64,000 bases of DNA from Brevundimonas sp. G8 (GCF_902506205.1 NZ_LR732816.1:1993604-2057603), one strand, 5' to 3'; shown: positions 7,524 through 17,112, numbered from the stretch's first letter. The notes: generated by a model not told the origin, from the sequence alone. Numbers and translations: made by a program.

Positions 7524-9284
7524 ATGGCCGAAGAAGCCATCGAAGGCGGCGCGGAGAACGCCCGTCAGGAAGCGATCATCGACAATCTGCCGCCGCTGGA
7601 GGCGCTGGACGGCGTTGAACGAGAGGTCATGGAATACGATGTCGTGATCGTCGGCGGCGGACCGGCCGGCCTTTCGGCCGCCATCCGCCTGAAGCAGCGC
7701 GCGGAAAAGGACGGCAAGGACATCACCGTCGCCGTGCTGGAAAAGGCGGCCGAGGTCGGCGGCCATATCCTGTCGGGCGCGGTCATCGATCCCAAGGCGC
7801 TGAACGAGCTGTTCCCCGACTGGAAGGAACGCGGCGCGCCGCTGGAGACGCCGGTCACCAAGGATAAATTCCTGCTGCTGGGTCCGCAGGGCGAGGCGTC
7901 CCTGCCCATGCCCCTGCTGCCGCCCTTCATGCACAACCACGGTTGCTACATCGCCTCGCTGGGCAATGTCACACGCTGGCTGGGCGAGCAGGCGGAGGCG
8001 CTTGGCGTCGAGGTCTATCCCGGCATGGCCGCCAGCCACGTCGTCTGGGAAGAGGAAATGGGTCGCGTCAAGGGCGTGGTCGCCGGCGTGTTCGGCATCG
8101 ACCGCGAGGGCAAGCCGACCGGCGAATTCCAGCCGGGCATCGAACTGCACGGCAAATATGTCTTCATCGCCGAGGGCGTGCGCGGTTCCCTGGCCAAGAC
8201 CATCATCGCCAAGCACAGGCTTCAGGACGGCAAGTCGCCCCAGAAATACGGCATCGGCCTGAAGGAGCTGTGGCAGGTGCCCGCCGAACAGCACCAGCCC
8301 GGCCTGGCCCAGCACACGACCGGCTGGCCGCTGGACGAACACACCGGCGGCGGCAGCTTCCTGTATCACTTCGGCGACCGCTACGTGGCCGTCGGCTATG
8401 TGGTCCACCTGAACTACAAGAACCCGTTTTTGTCGCCGTTCGACGAGTTCCAGCGGTTCAAGCACCACCCGTCCATCGCCCCGCACCTGGAAGGCGGCAC
8501 GCGTGTTTCGTACGGCGCCCGCGCCATCACCGAGGGCGGGTTGCAGTCGATCCCGAAGCTGAGCTTCCCCGGCGGCGCGTTGATCGGCTGTTCGGCCGGC
8601 TTCGTGAACGTGCCCCGCATCAAGGGCAGCCACAACGCCATGAAGACCGGCATGCTGGCCGCCGACGCCGCCTATGACGCGGTTCAGGCCGGGCGGTCGG
8701 GCGACGAACTGGTCGAATATCAGACCGCGTTCGAAAAGAGTTGGGTCTTCAAGGAACTGTCGGTCGTCAAGAACGCCAAGCCCCTGTTGTCCAAGTTCGG
8801 CACGACCCTGGGGGGGGCGTTCGGCATGTTCGACATGTGGTGCCGCACCCTGCTGGGCGGCTGGTCGCCGATCCCGACGCTGAAGCACGAAAAGACCGAC
8901 GCCGCCTCGAGCGGGCTGGCCGTCGATCACAAGGAAATCCGCTATCCCAAGCCGGACGGGAAGCTGTCGTTCGACAAGCTGTCGTCGGTCTTCATCTCCA
9001 ACACCAACCATGCCGAGGACCAGCCCGCGCACCTGAAGCTGCTGGACCCGTCCAAGCCGATCCAGGTCAACCTGCCCAAATACGGCGAGCCGGCCCGGCT
9101 CTACTGCCCGGCGGGCGTCTACGAGGTCGTCTATGCCGACGAGGTCGCCAAGACCGATCCGCGTTTCGTCATCAACGCCCAGAACTGCGTCCACTGCAAA
9201 ACCTGCGACATCAAGGACCCGTCGCAGAACATCGTCTGGACCACGCCCGAGGGCGGCGGCGGTCCCAACTATCCGAACATGTGA
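7524..9284 (+). CDS. etfD: electron transfer flavoprotein-ubiquinone oxidoreductase
   Basis: Passes electrons from ETF (reduced by acyl-CoA and other dehydrogenases) to ubiquinone at the inner membrane. From the ATG at 7524 it is 586 residues. The start is chosen for the SD AGGGGAA 5-9 bases upstream; an in-frame start 69 bases earlier has none. The FAD dinucleotide motif VIVGGGPAGLSAA is at about 41-53. The C-terminal ferredoxin-like domain has C-x-x-C-x-x-C (NCVHCKTC) plus an earlier CPAGVYE cysteine, for one 4Fe-4S cluster. The ending GGGGPNYPNM is typical. Divergent from the uracil-DNA glycosylase gene. Confidence 0.96.
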   Translation: MAEEAIEGGAENARQEAIIDNLPPLEALDGVEREVMEYDVVIVGGGPAGLSAAIRLKQRAEKDGKDITVAVLEKAAEVGGHILSGAVIDPKALNELFPDWKERGAPLETPVTKDKFLLLGPQGEASLPMPLLPPFMHNHGCYIASLGNVTRWLGEQAEALGVEVYPGMAASHVVWEEEMGRVKGVVAGVFGIDREGKPTGEFQPGIELHGKYVFIAEGVRGSLAKTIIAKHRLQDGKSPQKYGIGLKELWQVPAEQHQPGLAQHTTGWPLDEHTGGGSFLYHFGDRYVAVGYVVHLNYKNPFLSPFDEFQRFKHHPSIAPHLEGGTRVSYGARAITEGGLQSIPKLSFPGGALIGCSAGFVNVPRIKGSHNAMKTGMLAADAAYDAVQAGRSGDELVEYQTAFEKSWVFKELSVVKNAKPLLSKFGTTLGGAFGMFDMWCRTLLGGWSPIPTLKHEKTDAASSGLAVDHKEIRYPKPDGKLSFDKLSSVFISNTNHAEDQPAHLKLLDPSKPIQVNLPKYGEPARLYCPAGVYEVVYADEVAKTDPRFVINAQNCVHCKTCDIKDPSQNIVWTTPEGGGGPNYPNM

Positions 9285-9347
9285 TGGAACGGGGCAGGGG
9301 CGCGTTCCGCCCTTGCCCGCCGCCGCAAAAGCGTGAAGGGTCGAGGC

Positions 9348-11231
9348 ATGATCGCCTCCCGTTCGCGCCTGTTCGCCGCCTCCCTGACCGTGCTCGCCCT
9401 GGCCTTGGCCGGGCAGTCCGCAGCGCAGGAAATCACGCCCCCCGCGCCGACGCCGCAGACCCATCCGCCGGCGATCATCCTTGCGCCCGGCGAGCCCACG
9501 CCGGGCCAGGCGCCTTCGGATCAGGCGCCGTCCAGTCAGGACGCGGCACCCGATCCCCACATCATCATCACCGACACGCCGGTCACGCCGCCGATCCCTG
9601 CGGTCTGGGCTCCGATCCCCACCAACGCCGAAGGCCGCAGCGCCTATGGCCTGTATCTGGCGGGCAAGCTGGCCCTGATGCAGGGCGAGGGCGCCATCGG
9701 CTCGAACTATCTGGCCCAGGCCGAGCAACTGGCGCCGGAACAGCCGCGCGTGCGCGAACAGGCCTTCACCTCGGCCCTGCTCACCGGCGATCTGGATGTG
9801 GCGGCGGCGCTGGCCCCCACCGACGCGACCGCCTCGCCCGCCTTCGTCGAGGGCGGACGCCTGGTCCGGCTGGTTCAGGACTTCGTGCGCGGCGACGCAA
9901 AAACGCCCAACGCCGCCCTGGCCCAGCAACCCATCGGCTCTCCCCACGCTCGCGCCGGTCTGCTGGTCGCGCCGTGGATCGCGGCGGCGGCTGGGGACTG
10001 GACCCGCGCGCTTCAGCCCGCGCCGATCAGCGGCGATCCCCTGACCCTGGCCTTCGCCCGCATGAATCGCGCCGCCCTGCTGGAAAAGCGCCGCGACTAT
10101 GCCGAGGCCGAGGTGGAGCTGAAGGCGGCCGCCGACGTGGCCTGGGTCGGCGCCCTGTTCAAGCGCCCCTATGGCGAGTTCATGGAACGGCGCGGCCGTC
10201 GCGACGACGCCATCGCCCTGTATGAGGCCGCGATCGCCGTCCAGCCCGTCGATCCCGGCGTCGTCCGCGCGCTTCAGCGGGTGCGCGACGGCGGTCGGCC
10301 GCCGGTCCTGCCCGACTTCCGCGAAGGCGCGGCCCAGGGCCTGATCACCGCCGCCGCCCAGGCGTCGGCCGAGCGCGGCAACGAATTCGCCGCCGTCTAT
10401 CTGCGCCTCGCGCAGAACCTGCACGACGATGACGAGACCGAGTTCCAACTGGCCCAGGTGCTGTCGCGGGCAGGGCTGAAGTCGGCCGCCCGCAGCGCCC
10501 TGTCGCGCGTCGGGACCGACGATCCCCAGCTCTACGCCGCCGCCCGCGCCCAGCTGGCCATCGCGCTGGAAGAAGACGGCCAGTCGGACAACGCCTTGGC
10601 CGAACTGCGCCGCGCCGCCGCCGCCAGCCCCGACGACCGCCGCATCGCCCTGGTCCTGGCGGGTCAGTTGATGCAGTTGAAACAGCATGACGAGGCGCTG
10701 ACCCTGTTGGACGGCCCGATCCTGAACGTCGCCGATCAGGGCGCCAGCGTCCACTTCCTGCGCGGCGCGGCCTATGAGGCCCTGGGTCGCACACCCGAGG
10801 CCGAGGCCGAGCTGTGGGCCGCGCTCCAGACCGCGCCCAACGACGCCGACATGCTGAACTATCTGGGCTATCTGTGGGTCGACAAGGGCCTGCGGGTCCA
10901 GGAGGGTGCCGACATGATCGCCCGCGCCCATGCGTTGGAACCCGACAACGGCAACATCCAGGATTCGCTGGGCTGGGCGCAGTTCAAGCAGGGTCAGTTC
11001 GAAACCGCCGTCGACACCCTGGAACAGGCCGTCGACAAGGAACCCGCCAACGCCGAGATCAACGACCACCTCGGCGACGCCTATTGGCGGGTGGGGCGCG
11101 AACGCGAGGCGGTCTGGCTGTGGAACCGCGTCCTGGTGCTGGAGCCCGAACCCGAGCGCCGCGCCGACGTCGAACGCAAGATCGCCAATGGGCTGGACGG
11201 CGCCGCGCCCGCCAAGGGCGTCTCTCAATAG
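9348..11231 (+). CDS. exported tetratricopeptide-repeat protein
   Basis: A 627-residue protein with a signal peptide (MIASRSRLFAASLTVLALAL, cleavage after about GQSAAQ). It has a proline-rich linker (about 28-80) and then many TPR-type helical hairpins over about 95-600. The most regular repeats lie in the last 250 residues (for example LNYLGYLWVDKG, IQDSLGWAQFKQG and INDHLGDAYWRVG). It is probably a periplasmic or outer-membrane-associated scaffold. The ATG at 9348 is preferred over an upstream GTG at 9333 because of the SD-like GAAGG/GAGG. ispE starts 6 bases after its stop; the function of the pairing is unknown. Confidence 0.85.
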   Translation: MIASRSRLFAASLTVLALALAGQSAAQEITPPAPTPQTHPPAIILAPGEPTPGQAPSDQAPSSQDAAPDPHIIITDTPVTPPIPAVWAPIPTNAEGRSAYGLYLAGKLALMQGEGAIGSNYLAQAEQLAPEQPRVREQAFTSALLTGDLDVAAALAPTDATASPAFVEGGRLVRLVQDFVRGDAKTPNAALAQQPIGSPHARAGLLVAPWIAAAAGDWTRALQPAPISGDPLTLAFARMNRAALLEKRRDYAEAEVELKAAADVAWVGALFKRPYGEFMERRGRRDDAIALYEAAIAVQPVDPGVVRALQRVRDGGRPPVLPDFREGAAQGLITAAAQASAERGNEFAAVYLRLAQNLHDDDETEFQLAQVLSRAGLKSAARSALSRVGTDDPQLYAAARAQLAIALEEDGQSDNALAELRRAAAASPDDRRIALVLAGQLMQLKQHDEALTLLDGPILNVADQGASVHFLRGAAYEALGRTPEAEAELWAALQTAPNDADMLNYLGYLWVDKGLRVQEGADMIARAHALEPDNGNIQDSLGWAQFKQGQFETAVDTLEQAVDKEPANAEINDHLGDAYWRVGREREAVWLWNRVLVLEPEPERRADVERKIANGLDGAAPAKGVSQ

Positions 11232-11236
11232 TTTCC

Positions 11237-12109
11237 ATGCCCGTGCTGACCGCCCTGGCTCCGGCCAAGATCAACCTGTTCCTGCATGTCGGGGCGGTGG
11301 ACGCCGACGGCTATCATCCGCTGTCCAGCCTCGTCGCCTTCGCCGACGTGGGGGATCAGGTGTCTGTCGAACCGGCCGACAGCCTGTCTCTCGATGTGAC
11401 CGGCCCGTTCGGCGAGGCGCTGGGCGCTGCCCCCGATAATCTGATTCTGCGTGCGCTCCGTTGCCTGGGCGACCTGTCAGGGATCGGAGAGCCGAAGCTG
11501 AAGGTGACGCTGGACAAGCGCCTGCCTATCGCGGCGGGGCTGGGCGGCGGCTCGTCCGACGCGGGCGCGGCGCTGAAGCTGGCGCGCCAGGCCCTGTCGC
11601 TGGACATCGACGATGTGGCGCTGGAAGCGGTCGCCGGCGTCGTGGGCGCGGACGGCCCGATGTGCCTGCGCATGCGCACTGCCTGGGCCGAGGGCAGGGG
11701 AGACGTGCTGACCGACGAACCGCGCCTACCCACGCTTCCGGCCGTCCTGTTCAACCCCGGCGTCCCGTCGCCGACCGGCGCCGTCTATCGGGCCTATGAC
11801 GCGGGTCGGATGCGCTCGGCCGACCGTCCTGAAGCGCCGCGCGATTGGTCCGATGCCGCCGTCATCGACTGGCTGTCTGTTCAGCGCAATGACCTCCAGC
11901 CGCCGGCGCTGGCCCTGACGCCCGCCATCGGTGACGCGCTCGCCGCGGTCGCCGCTACGGCGGATGTCGCCTTGACCCGCATGTCCGGCTCGGGCGCGAC
12001 CGTATTCGGCCTGTATCTCACCGAGGCGGCGGCCCAGGCGGCGGCTCGAACGCTCTCGGTCGCCCATCCAACAGCCTGGGTCACAGCAATGCGCTTGGCC
12101 GTTCAGTAG
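11237..12109 (+). CDS. ispE: 4-diphosphocytidyl-2-C-methyl-D-erythritol kinase
   Basis: ATP-dependent kinase of the MEP isoprenoid pathway in the cytoplasm. The 290-residue GHMP kinase has APAKINLFLHV (8-18, with the catalytic Lys), the ATP-binding loop GLGGGSSDAG (101-110) and a C-terminal MSGSGATVFGL motif. The reading frame stays open far upstream, but the ATG at 11237 fits the family N-terminus exactly and lies just after the TPR gene stop. It is probably cotranscribed with that gene. Confidence 0.96.
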   Translation: MPVLTALAPAKINLFLHVGAVDADGYHPLSSLVAFADVGDQVSVEPADSLSLDVTGPFGEALGAAPDNLILRALRCLGDLSGIGEPKLKVTLDKRLPIAAGLGGGSSDAGAALKLARQALSLDIDDVALEAVAGVVGADGPMCLRMRTAWAEGRGDVLTDEPRLPTLPAVLFNPGVPSPTGAVYRAYDAGRMRSADRPEAPRDWSDAAVIDWLSVQRNDLQPPALALTPAIGDALAAVAATADVALTRMSGSGATVFGLYLTEAAAQAAARTLSVAHPTAWVTAMRLAVQ

Positions 12110-12316
12110 GGTTCGAGGTTTGTGGCCGAATACTGGCCATTCGCCCTCTGTAACGCGGATATCGCCAAGGTCTCGCCTCGATCATCACGAATGTTACCGA
12201 TTGTATCAAAATCTCGGAACCAGATCACGGTGTTCTGATTTGAGTCCGCAGTTCCGATGACTGGAACGGATCGCCACCTCCCGGAAGTGATCCTCAAACA
12301 GAAAAAGGATATCGCC

Positions 12317-13207
12317 ATGCTTCGTGCAAAACTGCTTGCCGCAACCGCCGTTGTCACCCTGATGGCCGCTCCCGCCTTCGCTCAGGACGTCACCCCGCCG
12401 ACCTCGCCCGCCCCGGCCGAGGCTCCCGTGCCGCAAACCGATCCGTCCATGCCCGCCGCGCCCGAGGCTGCGGCGCCCGCCGCCCAGGCGACCGCCCCCG
12501 CCGCTTCGGAAGTCGCGGAAGCCACGCCGGCCGCCGGTGAGACCGTCGTAGACAAGCTGAAGGAGAGCGGCCAGTTCACCACCCTTCTGGCGGCCCTCGA
12601 TGCGACGCAACTGACCGACACCCTGGCGACACGCCCGGCCATCTCGATCTTCGCCCCGACCGACGCGGCCTTCGCCGCCCTGCCTGAGGCCGACCGCACG
12701 CGCCTGATGGATCCGGCCAACGCCGCCGAACTGCGTCAACTGCTGCTTTATCACGTGATCGTCGCCGACGTTACGCCCGACCAGATCATGGGCAAGAAGG
12801 GCGGCGTTCCGACCGCCGCCGAGAGCCAGGTCCTGCTGGACGGCACCGGCTCGGCCATCAAGGCTGATGGCGCCACCGTGGTCAGCGCCGAACTGGACGC
12901 CTCGAACGGCGCCATCTTCCCGATCGACAAGGTTCTGAACCCGGCGAACTCGATGGCCGCCATGGGCGATGAAGAAGCCGCCGCTCCGGCTGAATCCGCA
13001 GCCCCAGTTGAAGAAGCTGCTCCGGCCGCCCCGGCCGCTCCGGCGACGACCCCGACGGGTGAACCGGCTGCTGCGACCACGACCACGGCCTCGCCCCCGG
13101 TCGCCAACCCGACCGACGGTCAGGTCGATCCCTCGGCCACGCCCCCGGTCGATGCGGCCGATCCCGCCGCTGACGGCGGTGACGAGGCCAACCCGACTCC
13201 CCAGTAA
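12317..13207 (+). CDS. secreted fasciclin (FAS1) domain protein with Ala/Pro-rich flanks
   Basis: A 296-residue protein. The signal peptide MLRAKLLAATAVVTLMAAPAFAQ fixes the start at 12317 (SD-like AAAAGGAT upstream); an in-frame ATG 60 bases earlier would spoil it. After a Pro/Ala/Glu-rich linker (24-80) comes one FAS1 domain (about 81-220) with the H1 and H2 motifs (SIFAPTDAAFAAL and IFPIDKVLNP). The last 75 residues are again Pro/Ala/Thr-rich and low in complexity. FAS1 domains mediate adhesion or polysaccharide contacts, so an envelope or extracellular role is likely. A strong terminator follows at 13265. Confidence 0.88.
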   Translation: MLRAKLLAATAVVTLMAAPAFAQDVTPPTSPAPAEAPVPQTDPSMPAAPEAAAPAAQATAPAASEVAEATPAAGETVVDKLKESGQFTTLLAALDATQLTDTLATRPAISIFAPTDAAFAALPEADRTRLMDPANAAELRQLLLYHVIVADVTPDQIMGKKGGVPTAAESQVLLDGTGSAIKADGATVVSAELDASNGAIFPIDKVLNPANSMAAMGDEEAAAPAESAAPVEEAAPAAPAAPATTPTGEPAAATTTTASPPVANPTDGQVDPSATPPVDAADPAADGGDEANPTPQ

Positions 13208-13264
13208 GATGGGGCGATAATACGGGTCACCCACGCGCTCGCTTGGTAGCGTGTTGAAGCGGAA

Positions 13265-13296
13265 GGCGGCGGGCCCTATGGTCCGCCGTCTTTTTT
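13265..13296 (+). terminator. rho-independent terminator of the fasciclin gene
   Basis: An 11-bp stem GGCGGCGGGCC (13265-13275) and GGTCCGCCGTC (13280-13290), with two G-U pairs, closes a CTAT loop and is followed by six T (13291-13296). It ends transcription of the upstream fasciclin gene 58 bases after its stop. Its loop contains the ATG at 13278 that would otherwise look like a glyQ start. Confidence 0.85.
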
Positions 13297-13319
13297 GCAC
13301 CCCTCCCCACGAGCCCGAT

Positions 13320-14213
13320 TTGACCACCTCGACCGAGCCGCTCGCGTTTCAGGACCTGATCCTGACGCTCCACCGCTATTGGGGCGAGCAGGGCTGCGCC
13401 ATTCTTCAGCCTTATGACATCGAGGTCGGGGCCGGCACGCTCCACCCCGCCACGGTCCTGCGCGCGCTCGGCCCCAAGCCTTGGAAGGCTGCCTATGTTC
13501 AACCGTCGCGCCGCCCCGGCGACGGCCGCTATGGCGAGAACCCCAACCGGCTCCAACACTATTATCAATACCAGGTCATCCTGAAGCCGAACGCGGACAA
13601 TCTTCAGGAGCTCTACCTGGGCTCGCTGGCCGCCATCGGCATCGATCCGAAACTGCACGACATCCGCTTCGTCGAGGACGACTGGGAGAACCCCACCGTC
13701 GGCGCCTGGGGTCTGGGCTGGGAGGTCTGGTGCGATGGGATGGAGGTGACGCAGTTCACCTATTTCCAGGGCGTCGGCGGCATCGAGGTCGATGTGGTCT
13801 CGGGCGAGCTGACCTACGGGCTGGAGCGTCTGGCCATGTATGTGCAGGGCGTGGACAACGTCTATGATCTGAAGTTCACGAAAGAAGGTCTGACCTACGG
13901 CGAGGTCTTCCTGGAGAACGAGCGCCAGCAGTCGGAAGCCAACTTCCACGGCTATGACGTGGACGGGTTGAAGCGCCGGTTCGAGGATATGGTGGCCGAG
14001 GTTTCGCGCTTGCTAGACATGCGCGGCCCGCAAAACCAGCCCCTGGTCCTGCCCGCCTATGATCAGGTGCTGAAGGCCAGCCACCTTTTCAACCTGATGG
14101 ACGCCCGTGGGGCCATCGCCGTCGCCGAGCGCCAGAGCTACATCGGCCGCATCCGCGAACTGTGTAAGGCCTGCGCCCTGGCCTATGTGGAACGCGAAAG
14201 GGCCGAAGCATGA
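13320..14213 (+). CDS. glyQ: glycine--tRNA ligase alpha subunit
   Basis: Catalytic subunit of the bacterial alpha2-beta2 glycyl-tRNA synthetase. Family motifs include [35 protein letters not shown] and [18 protein letters not shown]. The start is taken as TTG at 13320, giving 297 residues ([17 protein letters not shown]), close to the usual length of about 300. The frame is open to 13251, but the ATGs at 13251 and 13278 lie before or inside a perfect rho-independent terminator (13265-13296), so they cannot head the main transcript. The SD before the TTG is weak. The gene overlaps the next one by ATGA and is cotranscribed with glyS. Confidence 0.93.
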   Translation: MTTSTEPLAFQDLILTLHRYWGEQGCAILQPYDIEVGAGTLHPATVLRALGPKPWKAAYVQPSRRPGDGRYGENPNRLQHYYQYQVILKPNADNLQELYLGSLAAIGIDPKLHDIRFVEDDWENPTVGAWGLGWEVWCDGMEVTQFTYFQGVGGIEVDVVSGELTYGLERLAMYVQGVDNVYDLKFTKEGLTYGEVFLENERQQSEANFHGYDVDGLKRRFEDMVAEVSRLLDMRGPQNQPLVLPAYDQVLKASHLFNLMDARGAIAVAERQSYIGRIRELCKACALAYVERERAEA

Positions 14214-14731
14214 GCCTTCGTACATCCCTGATCGCCGTTGTCGGCGTCTGCGCCCTGGCTCTGGCCGCCTGTGATCCCAAGCCCGTCGCCGAAACTTCGG
14301 GGCCGGGCGACGACATCGTCCAGTTCGAGCAACAGAACACCGAGATGAATGCGGCGATCGCTCAGGCTAAGGCCAGCTTGCCCGTCTTCCTGGCGCGCCT
14401 AGACGCAAACCAGATTCAGCCCACCGACAGCCTGAAGGTCGGCTTCCCGGCCGGCGAAGGGCACGAGCACATCTGGGTCAATCAGATCGCACGCGAGGGC
14501 GATCAGTTGACCGGCGTTCTGGCCAATGAGCCGAACGCCATGCCCGGCCAGCACAGGGGCTCCGTGGTGGTCTTCCCCATCGCACTGGTCTCCGACTGGT
14601 CCTACGAGAAGAACGGCAAGCGGTGGGGCAACTACACCACCCGGGTCATGCTGCCCTACATCGCCCCCGAAGAAGCCGACGCTGTACGCGAAAGCCTGTC
14701 CGACACGCCGACTGAATCGAACGCTCTCTGA
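14210..14731 (+). CDS. DUF2314-type lipoprotein between glyQ and glyS
   Basis: A 173-residue protein with a lipoprotein signal peptide ([21 protein letters not shown], lipid-modified C21 in LAAC). The DUF2314-like body (about 45-165) has the typical pieces [28 protein letters not shown] and [15 protein letters not shown]. It is probably anchored to an envelope membrane facing the periplasm. Its start overlaps the glyQ stop (ATGA) and its stop overlaps the glyS start (TGATG), so three translationally coupled genes place an envelope lipoprotein inside the glycyl-tRNA synthetase operon. Function unknown. Confidence 0.8.
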   Translation: MSLRTSLIAVVGVCALALAACDPKPVAETSGPGDDIVQFEQQNTEMNAAIAQAKASLPVFLARLDANQIQPTDSLKVGFPAGEGHEHIWVNQIAREGDQLTGVLANEPNAMPGQHRGSVVVFPIALVSDWSYEKNGKRWGNYTTRVMLPYIAPEEADAVRESLSDTPTESNAL

Positions 14732-16803
14732 TGCCCCAACTCCTTCTCGAAATCTTCTCCGAAGAAATCCCCGCCCGGATGCAACAGGGCGCCGCGCGCG
14801 ACCTCGACCGCATGGTGTCCGACCGGCTCAAGGCCGCCGGTCTGACCTGGGACGCGCTGACCACCTATGCCGGTCCGCGCCGCCTGACCCTGGTGATCGA
14901 CGGCCTGCCCGTCGCCACACCCGACCGCGAGGAAGAGGTCAAGGGCCCGCGCGCCTCGGCCCCGGAACAGGCGCTGGAAGGCTTCCTGCGCAAAACCGGC
15001 CTGACGCGTGATCAACTGACCGAGCGTGACGGCGTCCTGTTCGCCGTCCTGTCGTCCAAGGGCCGCGCCACCACCGATCTGGTCGCCGAGACCGTGGATC
15101 AGGTGATCCGCACCTTCCCCTGGCCCAAGTCGATGCGTTGGGGTTCCGGCACCTTGCGCTGGATCCGTCCGATCAAGCGCATCCTGTGCATCGTCGACGG
15201 CAAGGTCGTGCCGTTCGAGATCGACGGGATTCAATCCGACGCCATCACCGAGGGCCACCGGTTCATGGGCTCAGGCCAGCCGCTGAAGGTCAGCGACTTC
15301 GTCGACTACCGCGCCCAGTTGGAAAAGAACTTCGTCCTGATCGACGTGGCCGACCGCAAGCTGCGCATCCTGGAACAGGCCAAGGCCGCCTGCGCCGCGA
15401 GGGGTCTCGCTTTGGTCGATGACGACGGCCTGCTGGACGAGGTGGCGGGTCTCGCCGAATGGCCGACGCCGATCCTGGGCGACATGGACCCGCAGTTTCT
15501 GGCCCTGCCGCCCGAGGTCGTGCGCCTGTCGATGAAGGTGCACCAGAAGTATTTCGCCGTCCGCGATCCGTCGAAAGACGGCCTGGCCCCCAACTTCCTG
15601 GTCGTCGCCAATGTCGAGGCGACCGACGGCGGCAAGGCCCTGGCCGCCGGCAACAGCCGCGTCCTGAGCGCCCGCCTGAACGACGCCCGCTTCTTCTGGG
15701 ACGAGGACCAGAAGGTCGGCTTCGACGCCTGGAACGCCAAACTGTCCGGCGTCACCTTCCACGCCAAACTGGGCACATTGGCCGAGCGCGTCGAGCGCAT
15801 CGCGGCGCTCGCCCGCGAGATCGCCCCCCTGGTCGGCGCCGACCCCGACGAAGCCGAAATGGCCGCCCGCCTGTCCAAGGCCGACCTGCTGTCGGGCATG
15901 GTCAGCGAATTCCCGGAACTGCAGGGGATCATGGGCGGCTATTACGCCCGCCTCGCCGGCCATTCCGACGCCATCGCCGACGCCGTCCGCGACCACTACA
16001 AGCCGCAAGGCCCCGCCGACACGGTCCCGACCGCGCCGGTCACGGTCGCCGTAGCCCTGGCCGACAAGCTGGACACCCTGGTCGGCTTCTTCGCCATCGA
16101 CGAGAAGCCTACGGGATCGAAGGATCCGTTCGCGCTGCGGAGAGCGGCGCTGGGCGTGCTTCGTCTGACTCTGAACAATGAGATCCGCCTTGCTCTGACC
16201 GACGACGCTTTCGCTCCTGCGATTGCGCTGATCACAGGGCAGGGCAAGGTAGATCGTCAGGTCGATAAGCTGTCCCTTGGGTCAGAACTGGCGTCATTCT
16301 TCGCCGACCGCCTGACCGTCCTCCTGCGCGACCAAGGCCAACGGCACGACCTTGTCGCCGCCGTCTTCGCCCTGGGCGATGACGACCTCGTCCGCATCGT
16401 GCGTCGGGTGGAGGCGCTGGCCGCCTTCCTCGCCACCGACGACGGGGCCAATCTGCTGGCCGGCTACAAGCGCGCCTCCAACATCCTGCGCGCCGAAGAG
16501 AAGAAGGGGCCGCTGCCGACCGGCATGGTCCAGACCGGCCTGCCGAACCAGCCCGAGCCCGAGACCGTCCTGGCCTTCGCCGTCGGCGCCGCCCGCACCG
16601 CCGTCGAGGCCGCGCTGGAGACCGAGGACTTCGCCGCCGCCATGACGGCTCTCGCCGCCCTGCGCGCCCCGGTAGACCGTTTCTTCGAGGACGTGCTGGT
16701 CAACTCCGACGTGGCCGAGGAGCGCGACAACCGCCTGAAGCTGCTGGGCCAGGTCCGCGACGTGATGGGCCGGGTCGCGGACTTCGGTCAGATCGCGGGG
16801 TAG
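14731..16803 (+). CDS. glyS: glycine--tRNA ligase beta subunit
   Basis: tRNA-binding subunit of the tetrameric glycyl-tRNA synthetase. The 690-residue protein starts with the family signature PQLLLEIFSEEIPARM, has MRWG and FVRPIRW-like segments (SMRWGSGTLRWIRPIKRI), the HD-like region (FHAKLGTLAERVERI) and a C-terminal anticodon-binding DALR-type domain (FFEDVLVNSD, LKLLGQV). The full-length ATG overlaps the stop of the DUF2314 gene. An intergenic palindromic repeat starts 18 bases after the stop. Confidence 0.97.
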   Translation: MPQLLLEIFSEEIPARMQQGAARDLDRMVSDRLKAAGLTWDALTTYAGPRRLTLVIDGLPVATPDREEEVKGPRASAPEQALEGFLRKTGLTRDQLTERDGVLFAVLSSKGRATTDLVAETVDQVIRTFPWPKSMRWGSGTLRWIRPIKRILCIVDGKVVPFEIDGIQSDAITEGHRFMGSGQPLKVSDFVDYRAQLEKNFVLIDVADRKLRILEQAKAACAARGLALVDDDGLLDEVAGLAEWPTPILGDMDPQFLALPPEVVRLSMKVHQKYFAVRDPSKDGLAPNFLVVANVEATDGGKALAAGNSRVLSARLNDARFFWDEDQKVGFDAWNAKLSGVTFHAKLGTLAERVERIAALAREIAPLVGADPDEAEMAARLSKADLLSGMVSEFPELQGIMGGYYARLAGHSDAIADAVRDHYKPQGPADTVPTAPVTVAVALADKLDTLVGFFAIDEKPTGSKDPFALRRAALGVLRLTLNNEIRLALTDDAFAPAIALITGQGKVDRQVDKLSLGSELASFFADRLTVLLRDQGQRHDLVAAVFALGDDDLVRIVRRVEALAAFLATDDGANLLAGYKRASNILRAEEKKGPLPTGMVQTGLPNQPEPETVLAFAVGAARTAVEAALETEDFAAAMTALAALRAPVDRFFEDVLVNSDVAEERDNRLKLLGQVRDVMGRVADFGQIAG

Positions 16804-16816
16804 GGACCGCATCCCT

Positions 16817-16970
16817 GCTTCCCTCTCCCATTGGGAGAGGGCTTGAGCGCACGACGGCAAAGCCGGCGTTCTTGCGCGAAAGGGTGAGGGGCGGGTGGTG
16901 CGAGTTGGCCCACCGGCCGACCCTCATCGGGCCCTTCGGGCCACCTTCTCCCACTGGGAGAAGGGCGCTG
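16817..16970. repeat. composite palindromic repeat in the glyS-ppdK spacer
   Basis: The 309-base gap 16804-17112 holds two 21-bp palindromes, CCCTCTCCCA-T-TGGGAGAGGG (16821-16841) and CCTTCTCCCA-C-TGGGAGAAGG (16944-16964). They enclose smaller stems such as GGCCC-TTC-GGGCC. This looks like a small interspersed repeat; the first palindrome may also terminate glyS. The remainder (16971-17112) holds the ppdK leader, in which I recognise no riboswitch. Confidence 0.7.
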
Positions 16971-17112
16971 AAAACCTGAGCCAGGAAACCGGTTACCCCC
17001 TCACGCATTGTTACATCCGCCATGGTCAAGCCGGTTCCTCCGCGCTAGATCGTGCTGCATGTGCGAGCGGGGGCAACCCGCCGGACGATCCGAAAAGCTC
17101 AGGGACTGCAAT

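Noticed and set aside
7512..11228. Very long open frame on the minus strand opposite etfD and the TPR gene
   Set aside because: It is an antisense shadow caused by high third-position GC; no domain, SD or family signature, while both plus-strand genes are certain.
10814..11236. Upstream in-frame extension of ispE
   Set aside because: It overlaps the TPR coding region and has no ispE similarity; the ATG at 11237 begins the family N-terminus.
17050..17112. Possible riboswitch in the ppdK leader
   Set aside because: GC-rich stems and a CCGGACGATCC segment are present, but they do not fit the SAM-II, glycine, fluoride or guanidine-II layouts that I can recall.
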